Below are positions 51,530-62,725 of a stretch of 64,000 bases of DNA, piece by piece. The notes under the pieces were generated by a model, which saw nothing but the letters and a program-made list of their open reading frames with translations, was not told the origin of the DNA and searched no databases. The stretch lies in contig CAUYUJ010007402.1 in assembly GCA_963575745.1 (NCBI GenBank), forward strand, positions 84,501 to 148,500, in the 5' to 3' direction. Each line of letters starts with the position of its first letter. Positions within the stretch are counted from its first letter, which is position 1. A program made the position numbers and the translations under genes. This DNA comes from Prorocentrum cordatum. Taxonomy: Eukaryota > Sar > Dinophyceae > Prorocentrales > Prorocentraceae.

Positions 51530-53745
51530 CGACCTCCTGGGCGTCCCAGCCACCTCGACCTCCTGTGCGTGGTGTTTTGGGGCACCCCCTCCCTGCAAAA
51601 AGTCGCGCCGGCATCCCGCACCGCGTCTGACATTCCCAGCCACCTCGACCTCCTGGGCGTTGTGTTTTCGGGCATCCCCACCCTGCAAAAACTCGCGCCG
51701 GCCTCCCCCCCAACCGCGTCTGACATCCCCATCCACCTCGACCTCCTGGGCGTGGTGTTTTCGGGCCTCCCCACCCTGCCAATACTCGCGCTGGCACTTA
51801 CGTCCCCACTGCGCCTGACTCCGCCAACCCCCGGCGTCTAGGGTCTCAGGGGCCACCCACTCTGCAAAAATCGGGTCGGGCGAAAGGGGGGGATAGCAAA
51901 GGGAGGGTTTGAGAATCAGCTCACGTAGCTGATTTTCCCACCGCGCCTGACACCGCCAGCCCCCTGGCGCCCTGGGCCGAAGTTCTCAAGGGCCACCCAC
52001 CCTGCAAAAACCTTGCCGGCACCCCCCACCACGCCCCCCACCGCAAATGACACCGCCAGCCCCCTGGCGTCCTGGGCCTGGGTTCTCAGGGGCCACCCAC
52101 CCTGCAAAAACCTCGCTGGCATCCCCACCACGCCCCACCGCGCCTCACACCGCCAGCCCCCTGACGTCCTCGGCCTTGGTTCTCAAGGGGCCACTCGCCC
52201 TGCAAAAACCTCGCAAGCACCCCCCACCACCACGCCCTCCACCGCGCCCCCACCGCAAATGACACCGCCAGCCCCCTGGCGTCCTGGGCCTAGGTTCTCA
52301 GTGGCCACCCACCCTGCAAAAACCTCGCAAGCACCCCCCCCCACCCTGCCCCCCACCGTGCCCCCACCGCGACTGACACCGCAAGCCCCCTGGCGTCCTG
52401 GGCCTCGGCACCCACCCTGCAAAAACTTCGCCGGCATCCCCACCACGGCCCCCACCACGCCCCCCACCGCGCCTGACACCGCCAGCCCATGGCGTCCTGA
52501 GCCGAGGTTCTCAGGGGCCGCCCACCCTGTAAAAACCTCGCTGGCACCCCCCACCACGCCCCCCACCACGCCTCCAGCCCCCTGGCGTCCTGGGCCTAGG
52601 TTCTCCGAAGCCACCTACCCTGCAAAAACATCGACACCGCCAGCCTCCTGGCGCCCTGGGCCTGGGTTCTCAAGGGCCACCCACTCTGCGAAAACATGGA
52701 GGGCACCACCACGCCTGACACCGCCAGCCCACCGCGCCTGACACCGCCAGCCCCCTGACGTCCTGGGCCTAGGTTCTCAAAGGGCCACCCACCCAGCAAA
52801 AACCTTGCCACCACCCCCCACCACGCCCCCACCGCGCCTGACACCGCCAGCCCCCTGGCGACCCGGGCCAAGGGGCCACCCACCCTGCAAAACCTAGCCG
52901 GCACCCCCCACCGCGCCCCCACCGCGCCTGACACCGCCAGCCCCATGGCGTCCTGGGCCTGGCTTCTCTGGGGCCACCCACTCTGCAAAAACCTCGCAGG
53001 CCCCCCCCCCACAACGCGCCCGCCACCACGCCCCCCACCGCGCCTGACACCGCCAGCCCCCTGGCGTCCTGGGCATAGGTTCTCAGGGGCCACCCACCCT
53101 GCAAAAACCGCCAGCCCCCTGGCGTCCTTGGCCTTGGTTCTCAAGGGGCCACCCACCCTACAAAACCCCGTCGGCACCACCACACACACCCCACCACGCC
53201 GCCACCGCGCCTGACACCGCCAGCCCACTGGTGTCGTGGGCCTAGGTTCGCAGGGGCCACTCACCTGCAAAAACCTCGCCAGCATCGTCCACAACGCCCT
53301 CCACCACGCCCCCGCCGCGCCTGACACCGCCAGCCCGTTGGTGTGGTGGGCTTAAGTTTTCAGGGGCCACCCACACTGCAAAAACCTCGCCGCCACACCC
53401 CACCACGCCCCACACCGCGCCCCACACCACGCGCCCACCGCACCTGACACCGCCAGCCCCTTGGCGCCCTGGGCCTAAGTTCTCAGGAGCCACCCACCTT
53501 GCAGAAACCTCGCTGGCACCCCCCATGGCACCACGCCCTCCATCACGCACCCACCGCGGCTGACACCGCCAACCCACTGGCGTCCTGGGCCTAGGTTTTC
53601 AGGACCCACCCTGAAAAAACCTTGCCGGATCCGCCCACCACGCGCCCCATCACGCCCCCACCGCGTCTGACACCGCCAGCCCCCTGGCGTCCTGGACCTC
53701 GGGTCTCAGGAGCCACCCACCTTTCAAAAACCTCGCTGGCATCCA
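51530..53745. repeat. satellite array, ~80-115-bp unit, about 22 copies
   Basis: The unit has GACACCGCCAGCCCCCTGGC, GTCCTGGGCCTAGGTTCTCA, GGGGCCACCCACCCTGCAAAA and ACCTCGCCGGCACCCCCCAC. The CTGCAAAAAC box recurs from about 51592 to 53721. The first four units (to about 51865) are a shorter variant (CACCTCGACCTCCTGGGCGT, GTGTTTTCGGGC). Unit length varies because of CCCCACCACG expansions, so frames are short and not coding. Confidence 0.95.
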
Positions 53746-54182
53746 TCATTGTCGTTGTGCCGTCGTCGTCCTCCTCCTCCTGCTTCTCCTCCTCCTCCTC
53801 CTTCAGGGTCGGCGGCACCGGCCGCACGGCCTTCGCAATCGATGCAAATTCCAGGATCCCCCATCTTCTTCCAGTGATCTCATGGATCTCCCTCTTCCCC
53901 TCCAATTTCCCAGTCCCCACATTCACAAGAAAATCCACGTTTAGTTCATTTATGTTTGTGCCGATGTTTTCCTCCTGACTCTACTGCAGTCCGTGCCTCG
54001 CCCTCCTCTGGCAGTCCGTGCCGTGACCTCAGCTGCTCCCACGGCCTTCTCCCTTCGACGAGCGAGGAGGCCAGCACGTCTCCTGTACCGTCGGGCAGGC
54101 CCCTCCCTCGGATCAGGAGCGGTGTGCAGCCTCCTCCTGGCGCGGCCTGGGAGGCAAGCAAGCCTATCCGACGAAGCCTCGG
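53746..54182. other. non-repeat sequence ending in poly(A)
   Basis: After a CCTCCT tract (53765-53805) there is non-repeat sequence with a short plus-strand frame and no domain. It ends directly in the A94 run, so it could be the 3' part of a retroposed transcript. Confidence 0.35.

Positions 54183-54276
<94 letters not shown>
54183..54276 (+). repeat. poly(A) run of 94 bases
   Basis: Uninterrupted A on the plus strand. Either the tail of a retroposed sequence lying to the left or a homopolymer expansion. Confidence 0.95.
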
Positions 54277-54278
<2 letters not shown>

Positions 54279-54529
54279 GTCGATATGTTAGTTTTAGCCG
54301 ACTTCACTGTTTCGTAGTTGTTGGCATCAGGAGGCCGTCTTCGGACCCGGGACCGCCGGAAACGGACCCAGAGCGAAAAAGTTCAACCTGGGAAGTCCCC
54401 AGACGATGATTCGACACGACCTCCAAAATATACATTACTTTTCCAGGGGGAAAGCTGGAATGATTCATATCCAGCGAAGCTATGCGATTCGTTTCGATAT
54501 AATGAATTTCCAAAAAGGACCAGGCGAGC
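54277..54529. other. no gene seen
   Basis: Mixed-composition sequence between poly(A) and the GTGAGT array. No coding motif. Confidence 0.4.
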
Positions 54530-56040
54530 GTGAGTGTGAGTGTCAGTGTGATTGTGTGAGTGCGAGTGTGAGTGTGAGTGTCGGCGTGAGTGTGAGTGTG
54601 AGTGTGGGTGTGAGTTTGAGCGTGAGTGTGGGTGCGAATGTGAGTGCGAGCGTGAGTGCGACTGTGGGTGTGAGTGCGAGCGCGAGTGCGAGTGCGAATG
54701 AGTGTGTGCCAGTGTGAATATCAGTGTGAGAGCGAGTGTGAGTGCCAGTGTAAGTGTAAGTGCGTGTAAGCGTGAGTGTGAGTGCGAGTGCGAGTGTGAG
54801 TGCCAGTGTAAGTGTGAGTGTGTAAGTGTGAGTGTGAGAGTGAGTCTGAGAGTGGATGTGGGTGCGAGAGCAAGTGTGAGTGTAAATGTGGGTGTGAGTG
54901 TAAGTATGAGTGCGAAAGTGCGTGTAGGTGTAAGTGTCAGTGTGAGTATGAGTGTGAGTGTGTCTGTGAGTGCGAAAGCGAGTGTGAGTGCCAGTGAAAG
55001 TATGAGTGTGAGTGCGAGTGTGAGTGTGGGTGCGAGTGTGAGTGCGGGTGCGAGTGTGAGTGTGAATGTGAGGTGAGTGTGAGTGTAAGTGTAACTGCGA
55101 GTGTGAGTGAGCGTGTGAGTTCGACTGCGAGTGTGCGTGTGAATCTGTGAGTGCGGGTGTGAGTGCGAGTGTGGATGTGAGTGTGCGTGCGACTGAGTGT
55201 AAGTGTGAGTGTGAGTGCGAGTGAGAGTGCGAATGTGAATGCGAGCGCGAGTGTGGGAATGAGCGTGAGTGCGAGGGTGAGTGGGAGTGTGTGCGTGCGT
55301 GTGTGCGCGTGTGCGCGTGTGCGCGTGCGTGCGTGCGTGCGCGTGCGCGTGCGCGTGCGCGTGCGCGTGCGCGTGCGCGTGCGCCTGCGCGTGCGCGTGC
55401 GCGTGCGCGTGTGCGTCTTCGTGTGCGTCTGCGTGTGCGTGTGCGTGTGGCGTGTGTGGGCGTGTGTGGGCGTGTGCGGGCGTGTGCGGGCGTGTGAGGG
55501 CGTGTGTGTGTGTGTGTGTGTGCGCGTGTGTGCGTGTGCGTGTGCGTGTGCGTGTGCGTGTGCGAGTGCGTGTGCGTGTGGCGTTGCGTGTGCGTGTGCG
55601 TTGTGCGTGTGCGTGTGCGTGTGTGCGTGTGTGCGCGTGTCCGCGTGTGCGCGTGTGCGCGTGTGTGCGTGTGCGCGTGTGCGCGTGTGCGCGTGTGCGC
55701 GTGTGCGCGTGTGCGCTGCGCGTGCGCGCGTGCGCGTGTGCGCGTGTGCGCGTGTGCGTGCGTGCGTGTGTGCGTGTGTGCGCGTGTGCGTGCGTGCCGT
55801 GTGTGCGTGTGTGCGTGTGTGCGTGTGTGCCGTGTGTGCGTGTGTGCGTGTGTGCGTGTGTGCGTGTGTGCGTGTGTGCGTGTGTGCGTGTGTGCGTGTG
55901 TGCGCGTGTGCGTGTGTGCGTGTGTGCGTGTGTGCGTGTGTGCGCGTGTGCGTGTCTGCGTGTGTGCGTGTGTGCGTGTGTGCGTGTGTGCGCGTGTGCG
56001 TGTGTGCGTGTGTGCGTGTGTGCGCGTGTGCGCGTGTGCG
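54530..56040. repeat. GTGAGT then GTGTGC/GTGCGC array (left part)
   Basis: 54530-55270 consists of GAGTGTGAGTGCGAGTG variants with 6-bp period. 55280-56040 consists of GTGTGC, GCGCGT and GTGTGCGC units, almost perfectly alternating purine and pyrimidine. The apparent 614-residue minus-strand and several plus-strand Cys/Val/Arg-rich or His/Thr-rich frames are repeat artefacts. Confidence 0.95.
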
Positions 56041-56199
56041 TTTTTTTACGCGCTAGTGCGCACAGCCAAGCTGCACACGCGGCAGCCACCAGGGCCGCCC
56101 CGACCGAGCCCCGCGGCCCGATCGAACCATGCAACGCGACGGCAGGACCCAAGTCCACGCCACAGCAGGGGCACGGCGGCGCTCGCCCCTTAGGGCAAG

Positions 56200-56386
56200 C
56201 GGCGCGCGAAGCGTGCGAAACGCGCACACGCGGAGGCTAAGCCACGCGAAGCGTGCGAAATATAGCATAACATCAAACTCGCCTTGGAGGATATCACGCG
56301 AAGCGTGCAGCATACACAACCAACTGAATGAACCGTTGAAGTGAACAGCACGGTAACACGCTCGGAGTGGTGCCACGCGGAGCGTG
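56200..56386. repeat. four CACGCGAAGCGTG hairpins in LINE 3' region
   Basis: CACGCGAAGCGTG at 56243-56255 and 56295-56307, CACGCGGAGCGTG at 56374-56386, and a variant GCGCGCGAAGCGTG at about 56202-56215. Each has a 4-5-bp stem and a 3-base loop, and the first three are followed by a CGAAA or CAG/AGAA word. Confidence 0.85.
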
Positions 56387-56556
56387 AGAATGGAAAAATG
56401 AACTCCGAAGCACAAGTGCACAGCGCCAAAAGCCGAGACTCAAAAGCAACAGCGCACACTGCCTCAGAGAATTAAGATTGCGAGATGGGCTTCCGAGACT
56501 TGGGATCCTTGCCCAAAAGAATCAGGTCCCTGCGCTGCTGGCGAACTCTGCCAGCA

Positions 56557-57538
56557 TCATCTCCTTTGCGAGGGTGTCCTGTGCAATCCTTCCCAAAGGT
56601 CACGGACGAGCCCCTCACGTTCACGAACAAAGTAGCAACATTTCATACATGCACGGTAGCCGTGGGCAATGCGGATGTCATGTCCTCTCGCCATGTCGGC
56701 AGGCCCCACGTCCGTCGCGCCAGCCCTGCTCGACGAGGCAGCCGACGCCTGCGGATCGTCACCACTGTGCCGTGCAGCACCGCCACCGTCGCCGCTGCCA
56801 GCATCACTGCCGCTGGCCTGCGAAACAGCAGCCGCGGCAACCGCTGCTGCCACGAACCGAGCTGCTGCTGCAGGTCGTTTCACCCCCGACGTGTCAGACG
56901 AGCGCGGGGCACTGGACACAGGCCGTGGGGCGCAGGGCAGGCTGTGCAGCTTGCGCCTGGAATGCTCGGTTGCAGCATATCGCCCGCACTTGGAGCATCT
57001 CCAGCAGCTTTCCTCGACCACGAAATCGTGCTCCGTGAGGCTGAGCCGAATCTTCGGCGGAGACTTGATAACCACATCCGTGCCAATGTCATCACGGGCG
57101 GCGGACGCTGGGGCACCAGCACAGGAAGCCCAAGCCACAACACCGTCCACCATCAAGTGTGAGCGCCTGATCCTCGTCCTGTCGGCTTCACCCAAGGCGC
57201 ACGGACGAGTGGCGTGCTTGGCCCAATCGTCGGCCTCGAGGTCACCCCGTCGCCCCCAACGAGACAAGCGACCTGCTCCCAACGAGACAAGCGACAAGAG
57301 TGCCGTGCCCTGTTACTTTGAGCACGGTGAGCCCGTCAGGGCCAAGCCCACCAAAGTCTTCAATAGCACTCCAAACCATACGCCACAAGAAAGCCCAGCT
57401 GTGAGAGGCACCGCACGTGCCTTCAGGTCCACGCACCAGAAGACCGTCAACCACGGTGCTGGCATCAATCCTCACAGTGATGGGGCGCCAGGCTGCGACG
57501 AAGAAGAATGAGCACTGCGAGGAGCCCGGCACCTTCAA
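56557..57538 (-). pseudogene. LINE RNase H C-terminal half and tail domain
   Basis: The frame at 57242-57538 continues RNase H: TVRIDASTVVDGLLVRGPEG (an acidic residue in VRIDAST), then WAFLWRMVWSAIEDFG and VLKVTGHGTLV. A frameshift lies in a small duplicated stretch (CCCAACGAGACAAGCGAC, twice at about 57258-57293). The frame at 56557-57297 follows with EADDWAKHATRPCALGEADR, KIRLSLTEHDFVVEESCWRC, SKCGRYAATEHSRRKLHSLP, an Ala/Ser-rich linker and HGYRACMKCCYFVREREG. The two Cys-x2-Cys clusters could bind zinc. The tail matches what I expect after RNase H in dinoflagellate-type LINEs. Confidence 0.65.
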
Positions 57539-57556
57539 CAGATTGATGCATCCCCA

Positions 57557-59496
57557 TCAGCGGCGACCCGACCCCAAGGCGCGAATGGCACACTTCGGAC
57601 CAGGGTCGCACCAGCCAGGCCCGAGGGGCATCTGCACCACCGCACAGCCAGCCATGCCGTAGTCAAGGTCGAGGTCGAAGGCCGAGCAATCGGTAAACAG
57701 CTCGTCGTTGTGAAAAGGCATAGCACCATTCCCCAGAATCCACTTGACAGCCGAAAGAATCTCATCCTGGGGTGGCTGCCACACCACCTGCGGTCGTACC
57801 AGCAACAACCGCTCGACCAGCGTGACGATGTTGGGGTGGTCCGCCTGCCTCTGGAGCGCGGCGATGGCGGCTGGCAGCTCCGCCTGCGGCCAGTGGTGAG
57901 CACACTCCATATGACGATGCCAAAGCGTACCGACATGCCCTGGGCACAACTTACAATCTTCTGAACGAGCATACCGAGGTTCATTGTGAAAGCGTCGATG
58001 GTTGGTCCACTGGCCGCCGACGATGAGCGACCTGGCATGCCGCCGCTCCTCTGCACCAAGGGTGGGCCAATCGCGCCCTTCCGACGCCGTCGGCCGTCCT
58101 CGATGAATCCACTTCCTCAGTTGTGCGATTTTGAACCCGTTGTCCAAATGCGGCAGCTCGTCAGCAACCTTCTGAAACTGCCACCAAAGAACTGCTTTCC
58201 GAACCACTTGCTTCGTATACCACGGCGAGAAGTCCAGCGGCTTATACACTGCGCCAGTCGCCGAATTGATCCAGGTGCTGATGCTGGCCGCCGCCCAGCC
58301 GACTCGCAGCAGGGACATGAAAGCAGCGCTGATGGGCCCACGAACTTGGGCCCAAGACTTCACATGGGTGGATGTCCACGCCAGCACAGAAGACAGAATG
58401 GATTGCGGCAGCCACTTGTCCCAGACTGCACGATGCAACATACACACTGGACCGATGGCGGCTCGAAAGATGGGGTCGAGCTCGCGCACAAGCGACAACA
58501 TGAGACTGAGCGCGCGACTCTTGCCGTCCACTCGGGCCTCCGTGGAACGAAAGGCAACCGAACGAACGGACTGAAGGTCGGCGTCGCTGAGCCCCGCGCA
58601 GTTCACACTGCACGCGTAACCTGCCTCGAGGCCCTGCTTGGCGATGCGGGCAGCGATAGCACGTCGACCTCCATTTCCCAAGAGTCGCCGTGCTCTAGGT
58701 ACCCGTCGCCCCGCTGCACGAAGGCGCGCTCGTCGCACCTGTCGCCCAAGCGCGCGCCCTTGAGCGAAGTCCGTGCACAGGTTCCTCGCGTGTCTGGCGG
58801 CTTGAGCACCAGTGATCGCGATCAGCTTGGCCTTCAGAGTCTGGGTGAGGGCCGTGCTCGAAGCAAGAACCTGCGAATTCTTGGCAGCGATGCGGACGCT
58901 GTCCCTGCTGAGACCGTTCACCAGCACCTGCGCCGCCATGACGATGTCTCGGCTCGCCCTATGCTCTCCACCGTGCCGCTGGAGGACCAGGTCATCGACC
59001 ACGATGGCGGTCGACACCGTGGGCACGGCCCGCTGCATGCGATCAACACTTTCAATCAGCCGCAGCTTCATGAAGGTGGTGGCAAAAGAATCACCTGCGA
59101 GCACGGTCTGGTGCACGTATACCAGGTCGGAGACAGCGCCATCCAAAACAAGAGCACGTGCCTTGGTATAAATATCCAGTTGCAGCTTCAACAACCACAA
59201 GGGAAACGAGAACTTCTGAGCCAACCTCAACAAAGGTTATGCCTGATCAGCTCGAAAGCTTTCCACAAATCCAGCAGTAACGTTGCAGTGGCCCAGTCAG
59301 CGCTGGGACCCTCATCAATCGTCATGGAGACCCACTCGCTCCAGACCAGCTGTTGCCATACAGCACGATCACAGCTCTTGCCAGCCGGCGCCTGCCAATA
59401 GCCGCGATCGCGGGCGGCCTCCCACACTGCGGCTATGGGCCGTCGCAACCGCCCATGCACTCGAACAAGCGCGGCAAGAAGGGCGATAGGCCGCAC
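57557..59496 (-). pseudogene. LINE reverse transcriptase, zinc knuckle and RNase H start
   Basis: RT begins in sense after a stop (59539-59541) with GGVRPIALLAALVRVHGRLR and reaches TATLLLDLWKAFELIRHNL, where LLLDLWKAFE holds the first catalytic Asp. A frameshift near 59230 moves to a 558-residue frame with RLAQKFSFPLWLLKLQLDIY and VLAGDSFATTFMKL. The catalytic box STAIVVDDLVLQ has VDD at 58991-58999. Later come PWYTKQVVRKAVLWWQFQKV and a Cys/His cluster CKLCPGHVGTLWHRHMEC. An RNase H start reads LFTDCSAFDLDLDYGMAG at about 57645-57700, with Cys instead of the usual Gly. RT catalytic residues are kept; the breaks are outside them. Confidence 0.8.
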
Positions 59497-59538
59497 TCCA
59501 CCTTCACGGTTGGGAATAAACGCAAGCTTATTGATAAA

Positions 59539-61110
59539 CTATGACCAGCGACATTGCCATTCGACCATCTCGAGGAGACCTGCGAGCGCCTCCAGGCCGA
59601 CATCGTCCAGCACGCCGAAGTCGCGCGGGTTAAAACTGTCAAAGCTCCGCCCGCCGTGGACCTTGAACGTCGAACAAACCCGTCGCAGCTGATCTGGGGC
59701 CGGCCGCTCGGGACGCTCGCCGAGGTCGCCAGGCCAAACCAAAATCGGAGGCGAAGCCGCGGTCCGCCAGTACTCAGACCATTCACACACCAGCGCCTTG
59801 ACCGCCTCCATCTTGCCGAGCGGCACCTCGACCCCTTGGATCGCAGAGGCGTCGACCGCAGGCCCCTTCGTGAAGGCATGCAGCGCCGCCCCCCCGTCAA
59901 CAGAGTGCGCGTCGATCCAATCCCCGAAGCGGGCCTTCGACTCCTGCGCGTCGGCGGCGACGGCATCGCCCGCGGTCTGCTTGGTGATCGCCGCCAGGCA
60001 CTCGAGCTCAACGTGGCCCATGTACTCTCTCGCGCGGCAGAGAAGCGCCACCGCCTGGCACCACGTGCTGGCGGGTGGCCGCTGCGCCCTGCGCTCCAGG
60101 GCCCGCTGACCCCGCACGCGGCGGATGGGATCGGCACTGGCCCCATCAGCGACAGCAAGAGCCACGCCCTTCAGCCACATCGCAGGCCTGCTCACCTTCG
60201 GAATGCGAGGCGCCGAAGGTGGGCACGCGCGCGCCCAGCCGAGCTCAGGCCCGTGGCCTCGCCCACCGTACATGCCGATGCCGAGTCCGCTGAGGTCACA
60301 CAGGTAGCGCTCCGCGACGCCTATGAACTGCGACCAGGCCGTGTCCACGTCGGTGGTGACATCGCGCAGCGCGAGCCAGTCCTCCGTGAAGTCCCGCGTG
60401 CAACAGCCAGCAGGAAACGGGCTGGGAAAGGCTTTGGCCGCGCGCATCACCTGCACCCAGTCGTCGATCTGGGCGCCTTCGATCGTGAGCCTGACTGGCC
60501 GATGCGGCCCAAACTCCCAATCATGTAGGACCTCGGCGCTGGCCACGCGGAAATGCCTGGACACGACGAAATAATCAATGACCTGCTCCAAGGGCCTGCA
60601 CGTGCCCGAGGACGGCGCCACGACGCGCCCGCAGCACCTCTCGAGAAAGGAGGGCTGCATGAGGATGGCTGGCTCCATGTTGAAGTCGCCACTGATGATA
60701 AACGGGCGCCCGAGGACCTGCAACATGTTGGACACCTTTGTGCAAAATGCTCTCGTTCGCGCGCGAGAGCCCCTCGGCCGTGTGCAGGTAAACCGTGACC
60801 AGCACCATGCCCCCCGAGCAGAAGCCAGAGTGATGAACGAAGGTCGCGCGCCCGACGTCGATGATCGAGCTACCGACACCCTCGAACTGCCCCATGCCGT
60901 GCACCCGCGGCGACAGCAGGAGGAGGCCTCCATGCCCAGGAAGCCCAGGCCCCGAGCCTTCAGCAGGGGCTGCGTGCGCATGCCATCCAAGCTTGGCCAG
61001 CCTCGCCGACACCTCATGGCTGCGCTCCACCGCGAGGTGCGTCTCTTGGACGGCCACAAAGTCGGCCCGACGGATCTCCATACGGTCCAACAAGGTCTCA
61101 AGGTAGAGTA
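59539..61110 (-). pseudogene. LINE endonuclease domain and linker
   Basis: Apurinic/apyrimidinic-type endonuclease that nicks target DNA. The N-terminal half is in the frame 60575-61093: ADFVAVQETHLAVERSHEVS (catalytic Glu in QETH), GLPGHGGLLLLSPRVHGMGQ and VLVTVYLHTAEGLSRANESI. A shift at about 60735-60745 moves to the long frame with RPFIISGDFNMEPAILMQPS (GDFN), SSGTCRPLEQVIDYFVVSRH (IDYF) and FGPHRPVRLTIEGA (catalytic His). The linker to RT is helical and ends at an in-frame TAG (59539-59541). The apparent Met at 61779 is inside the repeat array and is not the start; a start near 61100 is more likely. Confidence 0.75.
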
Positions 61111-61204
61111 GGCGTTGGCGTTCACCGTGAGACCAACCCAGGAACGCCGCTGCCGTGGACCACTAAAGGCCCGTTCTCCTCCGCTTGGCCACTGCACGTA
61201 GGAT

Positions 61205-61818
61205 CTCGCGTGTGCGCGTGTGCGCGTGTGCGCGTGTGCGCGTGTGCGCGTGTGCGCGTGTGCGTGTGTGCGCGTGTGCGCGTGTGCGCGTGTGCGCGCG
61301 TGCGCGTGCGCGTGCGCGTGCGCGTGCGCAAGCGTGTGCGTGTGTGTGTGTCCGTGTGTCCGTGTGCGCGTGCGCGTGCGCGTGCGCGTGCGCGTGCGCG
61401 TGCGCGTGTGCGTGTGCGTGTGCGTGTGTGTGTGTGTGTGCGTGTGCGTGTGCGTGTGCGTGTGCGTGTGTATGTGCGTGTGTGTGTGTGCGTGTGTGTG
61501 CGTGCGTTCGTGCGTGTGTGCGTGTGTGCGCGCGTGCGTGCGTGCGTGTGTGTGTGTGTGTGTGCGCATGTGCGCGTGTGTGTATGATGGCGCGTGCGCG
61601 CGTGCGCGCGTGTATGCGTGTGCGCGTGCGTGCGTGAGTGCGCGGGCGCGTGCGTGCGGGCGCGCGTGCGTGCGCGCGTGCGTGCGCACATGCGCGCGTG
61701 CGTGCGTGCGTGCGTGCGTGCGTGCACGCGCGCGCGCGTCTGCGCGTGCGTGCATGTGTGTGTGCGTGCGTGCATGCATGCGCGCGTGTGTGCGTGTTTG
61801 CGTGCGTGCGTGCGTTTG
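61205..61818. repeat. GTGTGCGC/GTGCGC array (right part)
   Basis: Begins GCGTGTGCGCGTGTGCGCG, the same 8-bp unit that ends the left array at 56040. Then GTGCGC, GTGTGT and GTGCGTGC variants follow. Nearly strict purine-pyrimidine alternation. Confidence 0.95.
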
Positions 61819-62640
61819 GGCCCGTTTCTTATCCCGAGTCGTTTTTTGCGACCGCCCCGGGGCCCGTTGAGGGCCCCCTGAGGCCCGAAATGGCCACAGA
61901 CCGGCCGCTCAAATTGCCTCAGAGCCCCGCAGAGAAATGGCACGGCGGCACGGCAACAGCGCTGCAGGCCGCCGCCGCCGCCGACGCCAGGGTTAAAGGG
62001 GCGCGAGCGCGCGGGCGGGGGCGTCCTGCACAGTGCGGCGGACATCCCTCTCGCAGAGGGCGAGGTCGACGGCGGCGGCCCGCCCCCACCACTCCCAGGG
62101 GCCTGGCCCGCCCGCCCAGGCGCGGCAGGAATGCGCGCGCCGACCCAAGCATCTGGCGCCTCGGAAGATCAAGCTGAGGTCGATCGTTTTCGGCCTCTCG
62201 GAGCCCTTCCCGGAGACGGCACTTTTTCCGCCAGGTTGATCTGCGATGACCCCAGGGCCCAAAAGCCAGGCGAAAATGGCCCGGTGTGGAAAATTGAGAC
62301 GCCCGGATCTCAGCGGCCAGACCCCCGACGTCCTGACCGCCTCACAACGTGGGCCCCCAGAGGTCTTGAATCCTTACAACTGTTTTTTCATTCGGAATCG
62401 TTTTTTGACGGCACCAGGGCCCGGCAAGGGCCTCGAGAGGCCGAAAATTGTAAAATCCCTCGTCGCGAGTTGTTTCGCACTACGCGAGCATACGAAATAT
62501 GATCGCGCTATTCTCGATCTCCGCGGAGGCCAAACATTAAATAAAAAAGACACCCTCTGCCTCTCCCCCTCGCTCCTCGGCGCGTTACGCTGCATCCTCG
62601 GGGAACATTCCCTCTCCTCCAAATTGGTGTCTTGTCTTAT
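61819..62640. repeat. dispersed GGGCCC/CGTTTTTTG repeat pair; no gene
   Basis: 61830-61900 and 62385-62450 share the order TTCTTATCCCGAGTCG/TTTTTCATTCGGAATCG, GTTTTTTG, CCGGGGCCC/CAGGGCCC, GAGGCCxGAAA. The rest is mixed sequence without a coding motif. Confidence 0.5.
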
Positions 62641-62649
62641 CATCCACGT

Positions 62650-62725
62650 GGGCTCGACGCGGATTCGAGCTGGATCCGACACGGGTTCGACACGGATTCA
62701 ACACGGGTTCGAGGTGGAACCGGCA
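62650..62725. repeat. CGACACGGATTC minisatellite
   Basis: GGATTCGAGCTGGATCC, GACACGGGTTCGACACGG and ATTCAACACGGGTTCGAGG are short 12-15-bp units in tandem. Confidence 0.7.

Larger units (their letters stand above)
56041..61203 (-). mobile_element. nearly full-length LINE (non-LTR retrotransposon)
   Basis: About 5.16 kb in minus sense. It has an apurinic-type endonuclease (61.1-60.4 kb), a linker, RT (59.5-58.5 kb), a Cys/His knuckle (57.9 kb), RNase H (57.7-57.3 kb), a C-terminal conserved tail and a 3' region with four small hairpins. It ends in A7 (plus-strand T7 at 56041-56047) joined directly to a GTGTGCGC array. The same array type resumes at the 5' end (61205). This looks like one insertion by target-primed reverse transcription into the array. 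Broken by a frameshift in EN, a stop before RT, frameshifts after the first RT block and stops near RNase H. Confidence 0.8.

Noticed and set aside
54383-56227. 614-residue His/Thr-rich minus-strand protein
   Set aside because: Encoded almost wholly by the GTGAGT/GTGTGC array; no non-repeat domain.
55181-56240. Cys/Val/Arg-rich plus-strand proteins of about 290-320 residues
   Set aside because: Same array read in other frames.
61205-61779. N-terminal 190 residues of the long LINE frame as part of the LINE protein
   Set aside because: This stretch is the GTGTGCGC array read through by chance. The endonuclease starts near 61.1 kb and in another frame.
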